From Scleromatobacter humisilvae (lineage in GTDB: Bacteria > Pseudomonadota > Gammaproteobacteria > Burkholderiales > Burkholderiaceae_C), in contig NZ_JAJLJH010000001.1 in assembly GCF_023231945.1 (NCBI RefSeq), positions 744,001 through 808,000 on the forward strand: a stretch of DNA of 64,000 bases, written 5' to 3'. Shown one piece after another: positions 1 to 8,119 of this stretch. A model generated the notes under the pieces. The model made no database searches and was not told where the DNA came from. It was given only the letters and a program-made list of their open reading frames with translations. The number at the start of each line of letters is the position of its first letter. The first letter of the stretch is position 1. A program made the translations under genes and the position numbers.

Positions 1-1382
1 GGGTCGTCGCGGCGGATGCTCTCGAGCAGCAGTTCGCGCCCGCGCTTCCACGTCGACATGATCGCGAACATCACCATCGCCAGCAGCAGCGGGAACCAGC
101 CGCCGTGCAGGAACTTCAGCGAGCAGGCCGCGACGAGCAGCCCGTCCAGCAGCATGAAGAAGCCCGTGGCGGACAGCGCGATCCACAACGGGAAGCCCCA
201 GCCGTAGCGCACGACGAAGTAGGTGAGCGTGGTGTCGATCAGCATCGTCACCGTGACCGCGATACCGTACGCCGACGTGAGCGCCGACACGCTGCCGAAG
301 CCCACGACCGCGCAGATCACCGCCACCATCAGCGCCCAGTTGACGCGCGGCAGGTAGATCTGGCCGGCCTCGCGCACCGAGGTGTAGACGACCTCCATGC
401 GCGGCAGGAAGCCGAGCTGGATCGCCTGCTTGGCCATCGAGAACGCGCCGGAGATCACGGCCTGCGAGGCGATGACCGCGGCCACCGCGGCGAACGCCAC
501 CACCGGCAGCACCCAGGTCGACGGGAACAGGCGGAAGAACGGGTTCTCGATCGCGCCCGGGTCGCGAATCAGCAGCGCGCCCTGCCCCATGTAGTTGAGC
601 GCCAGCGCCGGCAGCACCATCGTGCTCCAGGCCAGGCGGATGGGCGTCTTGCCGAAGTGGCCCATGTCGGCATACAGCGCCTCGGCGCCGGTGAGCGCGA
701 GCACGATGGCGCCGAGCGCGGCCAGCACGTGCCAGCCGCGATCGAGCAGGAACTGGCCGGCGTAGTACGGGTTGAGCGCGAAGAGGATCTCGGGCGCCTG
801 GAAGATGTGCAGCGCGCCGACGATGGCCAGCAGGCTGAACCACACCACCAGGATCGGCCCGAACGCCTTGCCGAACGCGCCGGTGCCGAAGCGCTGCGCG
901 GAGAACAGCGCCACCAGGATCAGCACCGACAAGGGCACGACATAGGACTGCAGCGCCGGCGTGACGACCTCCAGCCCTTCGACCGCGCCCATCACCGTGA
1001 CCGCCGGCGTGATGACGCTGTCGCCGAAGAACAGCGTCGCCCCGAACATCCCGACCAGCATGATCAGCGTGCGCCGCTGCGGCGTGCCGCCGGCCGCCTT
1101 GGCCGCGAGCGCGGTCAGCGCCATCGCGCCGCCTTCGCCGTTGTTGTCGGCCCGCAGGATCAGGATCACGTACTTGAGCGTGACGACGAGCATCAGGCCC
1201 CAGAAGATCGTCGAGATCGCGCCGATGAGGTGGTGCGTGTCGAGCGGCACGCCGACTCCGGAGACCGGCACGAAGATCTCGTGCAGGGTATAGAGCGGAC
1301 TCGTGCCGATGTCACCGTAGACGACGCCCAGTGCGCCCAGCGTCATGGCCCCGAGGCCCGCGCCGCCTTGCTTGCTGCTCAT
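1..1382 (-). CDS. kup: Kup potassium uptake transporter (3' end outside window)
   Basis: Inner-membrane K+ importer of the KUP/HAK/KT family, probably K+/H+ symport. The first 460 codons are here; the rest, mainly the cytoplasmic C-terminal part, lies beyond the left edge. Reading from the ATG at 1382-1380, residues 19-31 are [13 protein letters not shown], the family signature in the first membrane helix. They are followed by a train of hydrophobic helices, including a [11 protein letters not shown] segment. The gene diverges from corA with 155 bases between the two start codons, so the two cation transporters share a control region. No convincing promoter is visible there. The family call is secure. 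Confidence 0.95.
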   Translation of the reverse strand, partial: MSSKQGGAGLGAMTLGALGVVYGDIGTSPLYTLHEIFVPVSGVGVPLDTHHLIGAISTIFWGLMLVVTLKYVILILRADNNGEGGAMALTALAAKAAGGTPQRRTLIMLVGMFGATLFFGDSVITPAVTVMGAVEGLEVVTPALQSYVVPLSVLILVALFSAQRFGTGAFGKAFGPILVVWFSLLAIVGALHIFQAPEILFALNPYYAGQFLLDRGWHVLAALGAIVLALTGAEALYADMGHFGKTPIRLAWSTMVLPALALNYMGQGALLIRDPGAIENPFFRLFPSTWVLPVVAFAAVAAVIASQAVISGAFSMAKQAIQLGFLPRMEVVYTSVREAGQIYLPRVNWALMVAVICAVVGFGSVSALTSAYGIAVTVTMLIDTTLTYFVVRYGWGFPLWIALSATGFFMLLDGLLVAACSLKFLHGGWFPLLLAMVMFAIMSTWKRGRELLLESIRRDD

Positions 1383-1537
1383 GGAAACGTCTCTGCGGGA
1401 TCGAGCCGGCGCTGTTGGTCGAGCGCGCATTTTGACCCACGCACGCGTGACACCGCCACCGCGCCGCGCAAATGCGTGGTTTCGGCGCCCGTCCGGCGTC
1501 TTGGTTACAGTGGCAGATCCCTTGCCCGAAGCCGCCA

Positions 1538-2506
1538 ATGCTGATCAACTGCGTCGCCTACGAGAACGGCACCAAGCTCGCCGACATCCCCGTCGCGGAG
1601 ATCAGCAACTATCTCGCGCGCCCGGGCTGCTTCGTCTGGGTCGCGCTCAAGGACGCCACGCCCGAGGAAATGGCGACGATGCAGGCGGAGTTCGACCTGC
1701 ACCCGCTGGCCGTGGAGGACTCGCTGCACGGCCACCAGCGGCCCAAGGTCGAGGAGTATGGCGACACGCTGTTCGCGGTCGTGCACACCGTCGAGATGAC
1801 GCCCACGGACCAGATCACCACCGGCGAGGTCGACATCTTCGTCGGCCCGAAGTTCGTGCTGTCGGTGCGCAACCGCAGCAACCAGAACCTGCTGCAGGTG
1901 CGCGAACGCTCCGAGCGCGAGCCGCAGTTGCTGCGCCACGGGCCAGCCTTCGTCTTCTACGCGCTGCTCGACGCGGTGGTCGACCGCTACTTCCCCATCA
2001 TCGACCGGCTCGAGACGGAACTCGAGGAGCTCGAGGACCAGATGTTCGACCCCGGCACCTCGCAGTCCAACATCCAGCGCCTGTACGAACTCAAGCGCGA
2101 GAGCGGCGTGGTGCGCCACGCCGTGACACCGCTGATCGACGCCGTGCACAAGCTGTTCAGCGGCCGCGTGCCGACCGTCTGCGAGAACAACCGCGAGTAC
2201 TTCCGTGACGTCTTCGACCACCTGCTGCGCATGAACGGCTCGCTCGACAACCTGCGCGACACCATCGGCACCGCGATCCAGGTCAACCTCGCGATGGTCG
2301 CGATCGAGGAGTCGGTCGTGAACAAGCGGCTGGCGGCCTGGGCCGGGATCTTCGCCGTCATCAGCGCCTTCGCCGGCATCTGGGGCATGAACTTCAAGAA
2401 CATGCCCGAGCTGGAGTGGCACTACGGCTATCCCATGGCGCTGGCGACGATCGCGATCGTGTGCGTGATCCTCTACCGGCAGTTCAAGAAGTCCGGCTGG
2501 CTCTGA
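1538..2506 (+). CDS. corA: CorA magnesium/cobalt channel
   Basis: Divalent cation channel of the CorA family, expected to form an inner-membrane pentamer importing Mg2+ (also Co2+ and Ni2+). The 322 residues match the usual length of about 316. The large N-terminal domain is soluble. The C-terminus has two membrane helices, with the diagnostic GMN motif at residues 283-285 in the loop between them, and ends in a basic tail. The ATG at 1538 ([11 protein letters not shown]) was chosen because the in-frame extension back to 1472 is unlike the family N-terminus. It lies convergent to the diguanylate cyclase gene, with only 35 bases between the two stops. Confidence 0.95.
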   Translation: MLINCVAYENGTKLADIPVAEISNYLARPGCFVWVALKDATPEEMATMQAEFDLHPLAVEDSLHGHQRPKVEEYGDTLFAVVHTVEMTPTDQITTGEVDIFVGPKFVLSVRNRSNQNLLQVRERSEREPQLLRHGPAFVFYALLDAVVDRYFPIIDRLETELEELEDQMFDPGTSQSNIQRLYELKRESGVVRHAVTPLIDAVHKLFSGRVPTVCENNREYFRDVFDHLLRMNGSLDNLRDTIGTAIQVNLAMVAIEESVVNKRLAAWAGIFAVISAFAGIWGMNFKNMPELEWHYGYPMALATIAIVCVILYRQFKKSGWL

Positions 2507-2541
2507 CCCCTGCCGAAGGCACGGCCGTCAGCGGTCGACCA

Positions 2542-3939
2542 TCAGCCATGCTCGTGCCCGGCCGGCGAGCGCTCGGCCGCCCGGAGCGAGCCGGCTGAGT
2601 CCCTCGGGGGCGGCGAGCGGAGCGAGCCCGGGCTGTCATCCTCGAGTTCGATCTCGACCCGGTCGCGGCCTTCCTGCTTGGCGCGGTACATCGCCTCGTC
2701 GGCGCGCTTGATGCCCTCGTTCAGGTCCTCGCCGCGATGCCATTCGGCCACGCCGAAGCTGCAGGTCACGTGCAGGCCCTCGGGCCAGGTCGCGGTGGCG
2801 ATGCGCTCGCGCAGCCGCTCGGCGATGACGCGGCCCTTGTCGCCGGGGGTGTCGCGGAAGACGAGCAGGAATTCCTCGCCGCCCCAGCGCGCGAACAGGT
2901 CGTCGCGCTGCACGGCCGAGCGCACGAGCTGGGCCAGGCCGCGGATCACCTGGTCGCCGGTGTCGTGGCCCAGCGTGTCGTTGACGCGCTTGAAGTGGTC
3001 GATGTCGATGAACACGAGCGTCATCGGGAAGGTCTGGCCTTCGCCGAGGCGCACGATGCGCATCAGCTCGTCGGCGAGGCCCTTGCGGTTGAGCGCGCCG
3101 GTGAGCGGATCGGTGCGCGCGATCTCCGCCAGGCTGCGCGTCTCCAGGCGCAGCGATTCGTTGAGGCGCTGCAGCGAATGCTGGCTCGCGGCGGACAGGC
3201 GCAGCTGGTTGCGCTTGAGCAGTCCGTCGACGACGAGCCAGACGATCACCGATACCATCCACGCGACGATGACGCCCAGGCGGAAGGTCGACGTCGAGAT
3301 CAGCTTGCCGGTCAGCTCGATGCGTTCGACGTGGATCGTGTGCAGCCCCGGCTCGACCCGCGGGCCGGTGGAGAAGGCGATCCCCGTGACGTTGCGGAAG
3401 TCGGGCGCTTCCAGGTCGAGCGTCATCGGATGTTCGTCGATCCACCATTGCGCGACGGTGAGGCGGCTCAGCGGCACTTCGTAGCCTCGCGGATAGACGG
3501 ACGGCTCGTAGGTCAGCTGGTTGACCTTCTGCGACTCGGCGACGCCGGGCTTCGAATACGCCGCGTCGAAGTTGCGCATGTAGACGCGCACGCGCTGCTG
3601 CGGCTCCGGGCCGGAGGCCGTGACCCACAGGCGCAGCGAATCGTAGCGGCTCAGGTCGATGCCCCTGGGCGCCTTGGCGAACTCCACCTGCAGCTCGCAG
3701 AACGGCCATTCGTAGCCGGTGCGCAGGTCGCAGTCCAGGCCCAGCACGCTGCCGGCGTGGCTGGTGCTCGCCGTGCTCCGGCCGCCCGGGTTGTCGCGGT
3801 CGTCGAGCGCGACGACCTGGTACGGCGAATGCACGTCGATCACCATCGTCGTGGTCATGCCGAACTCGTTCCATAGCAGCGCGATGCCGGTGAGGGCGAG
3901 CAGGACGATCAGCAGGCGACGAAGAACGCGAGCATGCAT
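2542..3939 (-). CDS. Membrane diguanylate cyclase (periplasmic sensor-GGDEF)
   Basis: Synthesises c-di-GMP from two GTP at the inner membrane. Residues 7-23 are a first membrane helix and about 30-218 a periplasmic domain of unrecognised fold, with C70 and C81 able to form a disulfide. A second helix at 219-240 and a short coiled linker lead to the GGDEF domain, whose active-site GGEEF is at 353-357. The product-inhibition site RxxD expected nine to six residues before it reads QRDD, so feedback inhibition is probably lost. The last 30 or so residues are low-complexity Pro/Ser/Arg and look like translated intergenic DNA. A sigma-28-like promoter lies just upstream, suggesting co-regulation with motility (inference). 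Confidence 0.9.
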   Translation of the reverse strand: MHARVLRRLLIVLLALTGIALLWNEFGMTTTMVIDVHSPYQVVALDDRDNPGGRSTASTSHAGSVLGLDCDLRTGYEWPFCELQVEFAKAPRGIDLSRYDSLRLWVTASGPEPQQRVRVYMRNFDAAYSKPGVAESQKVNQLTYEPSVYPRGYEVPLSRLTVAQWWIDEHPMTLDLEAPDFRNVTGIAFSTGPRVEPGLHTIHVERIELTGKLISTSTFRLGVIVAWMVSVIVWLVVDGLLKRNQLRLSAASQHSLQRLNESLRLETRSLAEIARTDPLTGALNRKGLADELMRIVRLGEGQTFPMTLVFIDIDHFKRVNDTLGHDTGDQVIRGLAQLVRSAVQRDDLFARWGGEEFLLVFRDTPGDKGRVIAERLRERIATATWPEGLHVTCSFGVAEWHRGEDLNEGIKRADEAMYRAKQEGRDRVEIELEDDSPGSLRSPPPRDSAGSLRAAERSPAGHEHG

Positions 3940-3977
3940 GGCGGGTGACGGTGGGTCGGGGAGCGACGCTCAGACGA

Positions 3978-4004
3978 ACATCGGCACTCCAGCCGCCGTC
4001 TTGA
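3978..4004 (-). promoter_or_regulatory. Sigma-28 (FliA)-like promoter of the diguanylate cyclase gene
   Basis: Read on the minus strand: TCAAGACG, 11 bases, GCCGATGT. The enteric sigma-28 consensus is TAAAGTTT-N11-GCCGATAA. The first six bases of the -10 box and the spacing match exactly. The predicted start of transcription is about 30 bases before the ATG at 3939. This is pattern matching by eye and has not been tested. Confidence 0.5.
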
Positions 4005-4051
4005 GCTCGCGCATCAGGAACGTTACACGCGCGCGCCGCCGAAACGGGACG

Positions 4052-4073
4052 GGCGGCGTTCGAAAACGCCGCC
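4052..4073 (-). terminator. Stem-loop downstream of sppA
   Basis: Perfect 9-bp stem GGCGGCGTT/AACGCCGCC with a four-base loop, 35 bases beyond the sppA stop. It lies between the rluC-sppA operon and the promoter of the diguanylate cyclase gene. No U-run follows on the minus strand, so it may be a weak terminator or a 3'-end stabiliser. Confidence 0.45.
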
Positions 4074-4107
4074 AGGCGCGCATTTGTGGACGCCGGGGGC
4101 CGTCGCC

Positions 4108-5139
4108 TCAGCGGCGCAGCACGGGCGCCTCGAGCTCGTGGACGGCGCCGGCGCCGATCGACGCGCCGAAGCGCTTCGCGAGGCGTTCGGCCACGTTCTC
4201 CTGCAGCGTGTAGTCGATCACGTCCTCGGCCTTGACCACGTCGCGGGCGACGGAGTCGAGCGTGCCGAAGTGGTCGGCCAGGCCCTGCTTGACGGCGTCC
4301 TCGCCGTTCCAGAACAGGCCGGAGAAGGTGTCGGGCGTCTCGTGCAGGCGCGCGCCGCGACCCTCCTTGACGACGCCGATGAACTGCTGGTGGATCTGGT
4401 CGATCATCGCCTGTGCCAGCGCGCGCTGCTCGGGCTTGAGCGGCGAGAACGGATCGAGCATGCCCTTGTTGGCGCCCGCGGTGATCAGGCGTCGCTCGAC
4501 GCCCAGCTTCTCCATCGTGCCGGTGAAGCCGAAACCGTCCATCAGCACGCCGATGGAGCCGACGATGCTGGCCTTGTCGACGAAGATCTCGTCGGCGCCC
4601 ACCGCCATGTAGTACGCGCCGGACGCACAGACTTCCTCGCACACCGCGTAGATCTTCTTGTGGTGCAGCGCCTTGAGCCGCTTGATCTCGTCATAGACGA
4701 TGCCGGCCTGCACCGGGCTGCCGCCGGGCGAGTTGATGCGCATCACGACCGCGACGGCGTTCTTCTCCTCGAACGCGCTGCGCAGCGCGGAGATGACGTT
4801 CTCGGCGCTCGCCTCGCCTTCGGACGCGATCTCGCCGCGGATCTCCACCAGCGCCGTGTGCGGCCCGTTGGGCGTGCTCGCCTTGCCGGTGCGCTGCGAC
4901 GACACCAGCCCCCACACGATCGCCAGCGCGAGGAAGAACCAGGCCATGCGCCCGGCGAGCCGCCAGCGGCGCTCGTTGCGCCGGTCGCGCATCAGCTCGC
5001 CGGTGACCTGCGCCAGCACCAGCTCCAGGCGCGACAGGTCGGCGTTGACGTTGAGCGTCGCGGGCGCGGGCACCGGCGTCGGCGCGGGCGCGCCTTCCGG
5101 CAACGGCGGCGTCTGCGTGGGTTCGAATTCGTTGGTCAT
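4108..5139 (-). CDS. sppA: SppA-type signal peptide peptidase (S49 family)
   Basis: Membrane-anchored S49 serine protease that degrades signal peptides and other membrane peptides, acting on the periplasmic side. Of its 343 residues, 1-60 are a Pro-rich then basic cytoplasmic tail and 65-80 the single membrane anchor. The protease domain follows. The nucleophile is Ser173 in CASGAYYMA and the general base Lys225 in TAGANKGMLDP, the Ser-Lys dyad of the family. This is the short single-domain form. It is last in the apparent operon rluC-gph-Rieske-sppA, 15 bases after the Rieske gene. Confidence 0.92.
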   Translation of the reverse strand: MTNEFEPTQTPPLPEGAPAPTPVPAPATLNVNADLSRLELVLAQVTGELMRDRRNERRWRLAGRMAWFFLALAIVWGLVSSQRTGKASTPNGPHTALVEIRGEIASEGEASAENVISALRSAFEEKNAVAVVMRINSPGGSPVQAGIVYDEIKRLKALHHKKIYAVCEEVCASGAYYMAVGADEIFVDKASIVGSIGVLMDGFGFTGTMEKLGVERRLITAGANKGMLDPFSPLKPEQRALAQAMIDQIHQQFIGVVKEGRGARLHETPDTFSGLFWNGEDAVKQGLADHFGTLDSVARDVVKAEDVIDYTLQENVAERLAKRFGASIGAGAVHELEAPVLRR

Positions 5140-5154
5140 GGGGAGTCGCTTGGT

Positions 5155-5547
5155 TTAGGCGGGATTGTCGAACACGACGGGGCGAATGTCCGCGCTGGGG
5201 GTCCAATAAACCTGGCCGTCGCGCTCGACGACGTCGACCGGCATCAGGCGCGCGCCCGCGCACGGGCCGGCGATGCAGCGGCCGTTGGTGGGCTCGTAGA
5301 CCGCGCCGTGCATCGAGCAGACGATGAAGCGGCGTTCGTCGTCGAGGAACTCGCCGGGGCGCCAGTCCATCTCCGTCGGCACGTGCGCGCAGCGGTTCAG
5401 GTAGGCGACGACGCGGCCCTCGAAGCGCAGCGCGAACGCGCGCGCCGGGCGGCGCCACAGCAGCACGTCGAACACGTGCGCCTTGCCGGACTCCGCCAGC
5501 TCGGTGCTCGCGCACAGCGGCAACGCGGCGTCCGGCAGGTCAGGCAT
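5155..5547 (-). CDS. Rieske [2Fe-2S] protein
   Basis: Small stand-alone Rieske ferredoxin of 130 residues. The cluster ligands are visible as C53-x-H55 (RCAHVP) and C77-x2-H80 (CSMHGAVY). The spacing is that of the ring-dioxygenase/nitrite-reductase small-protein type rather than bc1-type. There is no signal peptide, so it is cytoplasmic. Its partner is unknown: no oxygenase is nearby. The start overlaps the end of the upstream phosphatase gene by 8 bases, so the two are translated together. The same pairing, Gph-like phosphatase then Rieske then SppA, is common in Burkholderiales. Confidence 0.88.
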   Translation of the reverse strand: MPDLPDAALPLCASTELAESGKAHVFDVLLWRRPARAFALRFEGRVVAYLNRCAHVPTEMDWRPGEFLDDERRFIVCSMHGAVYEPTNGRCIAGPCAGARLMPVDVVERDGQVYWTPSADIRPVVFDNPA

Positions 5548-6214
5548 GTTGTTCGAGCCACGCCGCCAGCTCGCCGACGCCGTGGGCGACGATCAGCGGC
5601 GAATGCGTCGCGAATTCCGACGAAGGGTGCGCGCCGTAGGCCACCGCGATGCTGGGCGTGCCGGCGTTGGCCGCCAGCTGCAGGTCGTGCGTGGTGTCGC
5701 CGATCATCAGCGTGCGGTCGGGGTCGACGCCGAACTGGCGCATCAGCTCGTTGAGCATCAGCGGGTCGGGCTTGGAGCGCGTCTCGTCGGCGGTGCGCGT
5801 GCCGTCGAACAGGCCTTTCAGCTCGACCGTGTGCAACGCCTCGTCCAGCCCCGCGCGGCTCTTGCCCGTGGCGACGGCGAGCCAGTGGTGGCGCTTCTTC
5901 AGCGCGTGCAGCATCTCCAGCACGCCGGGGAACAGCGTCAGGTCGTGCTGGCGCGCCAGGTAGTGGAAGCGGTAGCGGTCGACCATCTGGGGGATCTGCT
6001 CCTGCGTGATGGACGGCACCGCGTGCTCCATCGCCGAGCGCAGGCTCAGGCCGATGACCCACGACGCGCGCTCGTCGTCGGGCACCGGCAGGCCGAGGTC
6101 GCGGCAGGCGGCCTGAATGCTGTGCACGATCAGCGCGGTGGAATCGAACAGCGTGCCGTCCCAGTCGAAGACGACGAGGTCGAAGCGGCGCGGGCGGTCG
6201 GGGGAGTCGGTCAT
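5540..6214 (-). CDS. HAD-family phosphatase, Gph-like
   Basis: HAD superfamily hydrolase of 224 residues, most like phosphoglycolate phosphatase and other small-molecule phosphatases. Motif I is DWDGTLFD, with the nucleophile D17 and the acid/base D19. A cap domain follows, then VATGKSR (motif II/III region) and GDTTHDLQ (motif IV). The ATG at 6214 is preferred to one 36 bases upstream because it overlaps the rluC stop as ATGA, the coupling used repeatedly in this genome. The substrate cannot be read from the sequence. Confidence 0.88.
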   Translation of the reverse strand: MTDSPDRPRRFDLVVFDWDGTLFDSTALIVHSIQAACRDLGLPVPDDERASWVIGLSLRSAMEHAVPSITQEQIPQMVDRYRFHYLARQHDLTLFPGVLEMLHALKKRHHWLAVATGKSRAGLDEALHTVELKGLFDGTRTADETRSKPDPLMLNELMRQFGVDPDRTLMIGDTTHDLQLAANAGTPSIAVAYGAHPSSEFATHSPLIVAHGVGELAAWLEQHA

Positions 6215-7353
6215 GTCTGTTTCGCGAGGGCGGCCACGAGCGCCGCGCATTCGGGCGGCAGCGGCGCGACGAGCTCGAGGCGCTCGCCGGTGGCGGGATG
6301 GTCGAAGGCGAGCTGGCGGGCGTGCAGGAACATGCGCTCGAAGCGCACGCCTGTCACCGCCTCGCCGCGCGCGTAGCGCTTGTTGAGGGCGAAGTCGCCG
6401 TACTTGTCGTCGCCGACGATCACGTGCCCGGAATGCTGCAGGTGGACGCGGATCTGGTGCGTGCGGCCGGTCTTGATGGTGACGTCCAGCAGCGCGGTGT
6501 CGACGAACTGCTGCGCGATGCGCACCAGCGAGATCGAGCGCTGGCCATCGGGATGGTCGTCGGCCACCGGGTAGACGCGGCGCTCGCCGCCGCCGTCCTC
6601 CGTCTTGTGCAGCGCGACGTCGATCACCTTGAGCTTCGCCGGCCAGCGGCCCACCACCAGCGCGGCGTAGGTCTTGCCCGTCTCGCGGGCACGGAACTGC
6701 TCCTGCAGGGCGAGGAGCGCGCTGCGCTTCTTGGCCAGCAGCAGGATGCCGGAGGTCTCGCGGTCCAGGCGATGCACCAGCTCCAGGTACTTCTGCTGCG
6801 GCCGCGCGCGCCGCAGCTGCTCGATGACGCCGAAGCTGACGCCCGAGCCGCCATGGACGGCGGTGCCGGACGGCTTGTCGATCGCGATCAGGTGCTCGTC
6901 CTCGAACAGGATCGGGAACTCGCGCGGCGGCGCCGCGTCGGCGGGCAGCGCGGGCGCGGACATGCGCACCGGCGGCACGCGCACCAGGTCGCCGCCGGCG
7001 AGCTTGGTGTCGGCCGACGCCCGGCCCTTGTTCACGCGCACCTCGCCCGAGCGGATGATGCGGTAGACGTGTGTCTTGGGCACGCCCTTGAGTTCGCGCA
7101 GCAGGAAGTTGTCGAGGCGCTGCCCTTCGAACTCGGCGTCGACCGTGACGGTGCGAACGGCCGGCGCCGCCTCCACGACGGGCGGCGGCACCGGCGCAGG
7201 CGTGACGCGCGCGGCGCTCGCGGCAGGCCGCTGGCGCGGCTTGGCGACGGCGGCCGGGCCGGCCTTGGCTTGTCCCGCCTGCTTTGATTTATTGGCGCCG
7301 CGAGCCCCGGTTTGAGCCGGCTTGCGTTTCGCCTCTATAATTGGCCGGACCAC
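6211..7353 (-). CDS. rluC: 23S rRNA pseudouridine synthase RluC
   Basis: RluA-family synthase expected to isomerise uridines 955, 2504 and 2580 of 23S rRNA (E. coli numbering). The 380 residues comprise a basic, Ala/Pro-rich N-terminal extension of about 65, an S4 RNA-binding domain (about 70-130), and the catalytic domain with the nucleophilic D197 in HRLDRETSG. The start is a GTG at 7353; no in-frame ATG is plausible. Divergence from rne is also the arrangement in E. coli, which supports both names. It begins the minus-strand operon rluC-gph-Rieske-sppA. Confidence 0.93.
   Translation of the reverse strand: MVRPIIEAKRKPAQTGARGANKSKQAGQAKAGPAAVAKPRQRPAASAARVTPAPVPPPVVEAAPAVRTVTVDAEFEGQRLDNFLLRELKGVPKTHVYRIIRSGEVRVNKGRASADTKLAGGDLVRVPPVRMSAPALPADAAPPREFPILFEDEHLIAIDKPSGTAVHGGSGVSFGVIEQLRRARPQQKYLELVHRLDRETSGILLLAKKRSALLALQEQFRARETGKTYAALVVGRWPAKLKVIDVALHKTEDGGGERRVYPVADDHPDGQRSISLVRIAQQFVDTALLDVTIKTGRTHQIRVHLQHSGHVIVGDDKYGDFALNKRYARGEAVTGVRFERMFLHARQLAFDHPATGERLELVAPLPPECAALVAALAKQT
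7312..7341 (+). promoter_or_regulatory. Candidate sigma-70 promoter of rne
   Basis: A perfect TATAAT at 7336-7341 is preceded, after 18 bases, by TTGAGC (4 of 6 to the -35 consensus) on the plus strand. It lies inside the first codons of rluC. If used, it would give rne a leader of about 770 bases. A consensus -10 box is rare in DNA this GC-rich, which makes it the best promoter candidate in the region. Confidence 0.45.
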
Positions 7354-7385
7354 GTTAGCGACATAAGTTCTTGATTTTTCAGAGT

Positions 7386-7397
7386 TTACCCGGGTAA
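7386..7397. promoter_or_regulatory. Perfect 12-bp palindrome between rluC and rne
   Basis: TTACCCGGGTAA, a perfect palindrome 33 bases upstream of the rluC start and within the presumed rne leader. Its form suits a dimeric regulator, but no known operator is recognised. Confidence 0.3.
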
Positions 7398-8020
7398 TCC
7401 GCGGGTCGGCCCTTTAAAACCCGACAACGGTTTGCGCTGCCGTGGCGCCAAGTATCGAAAGATGCTGGGCAAATCAGGTGATGCAACGCGCTCGGCGCCT
7501 CGACAGGCCGGTGACCACGAAGTGGCCCGGCGGCCGAATGCAAAGACGCGGAAGAGCAACGACTAATGAACCGACCTGCATTCGACGCAGGCTGGAGATA
7601 AAGGTTTTCCAAGGTTGCCAGACGCTGTTCCCCGACGGGAGCGACAGCTGGCGGCCGGTGTCAGATCCTTTGCAATCGCAACGCATGGCGTTCGTTTCCC
7701 ACCCCCACCTCATCCTGTCCCGCCACGCGGGCGAGTTCGGACGGCCCTGGCCGCTGCCCGGCGCTTCGATGCGCCGCGCCGCCGCCACCGCCCTGCCCTC
7801 GCTCCGGCTCGACGGTCTCGCGGTGCGTGGACCTGCAGGAGCGGCGTCCGCCGTGACCGCAGGTGGCCTTCGGGAAACATCCGGCGCCCGGCACCGCGAG
7901 GGCAAAGCCTGACACCCAAGCGCCAACGCTGCCCGTGCCGACCGCCTCTTCGAGGCCCGGCGGGCAGTCCAGGGCGGTTCCTTCCATCGGTTCAGTCGTC
8001 GTTTCTCGTGCATCGTTAGC

Positions 8021-8061
8021 GCGCTCCGCAGGCCCTGTCGACAGCGGCCTGCATGGAGCGC
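8021..8061 (+). promoter_or_regulatory. Extended hairpin in rne leader
   Basis: GCGCTCC (8021-8027) pairs with GGAGCGC (8055-8061), GCAGGCC (8028-8034) with GGCCTGC (8046-8052), and CTG with CAG at the tip. A two-base AT bulge is the main interruption. The stem totals about 17 bp and ends 58 bases before the rne start. It is a candidate RNase E autoregulatory element. Confidence 0.5.
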
Positions 8062-8119
8062 AGTGGGACGACAGTCCCGCGCCGGCCTATCCGCCGCGCG
8101 GGGCGAAGAAGGAGTGCAC

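Larger units (their letters stand above)
7354..8119 (+). promoter_or_regulatory. Long structured leader of rne
   Basis: These 766 bases between rluC and rne hold no credible gene: the reading frames here lack domain resemblance and sensible starts. Two hairpins stand out. One is at 7830-7863 (ACCTGC paired with GCAGGT around an inner GGCG/CGCC stem). The other is much longer, at 8021-8061. In E. coli the rne leader is 361 bases, folds into hairpins and is cut by RNase E itself to limit its own synthesis. A similar feedback leader is a reasonable inference here. Confidence 0.55.

Noticed and set aside
105-1544. A long plus-strand open frame antisense to kup
   Set aside because: Its Arg/His/Gln-rich translation is the typical reverse-strand shadow of a GC-rich membrane protein gene, and kup is certain.
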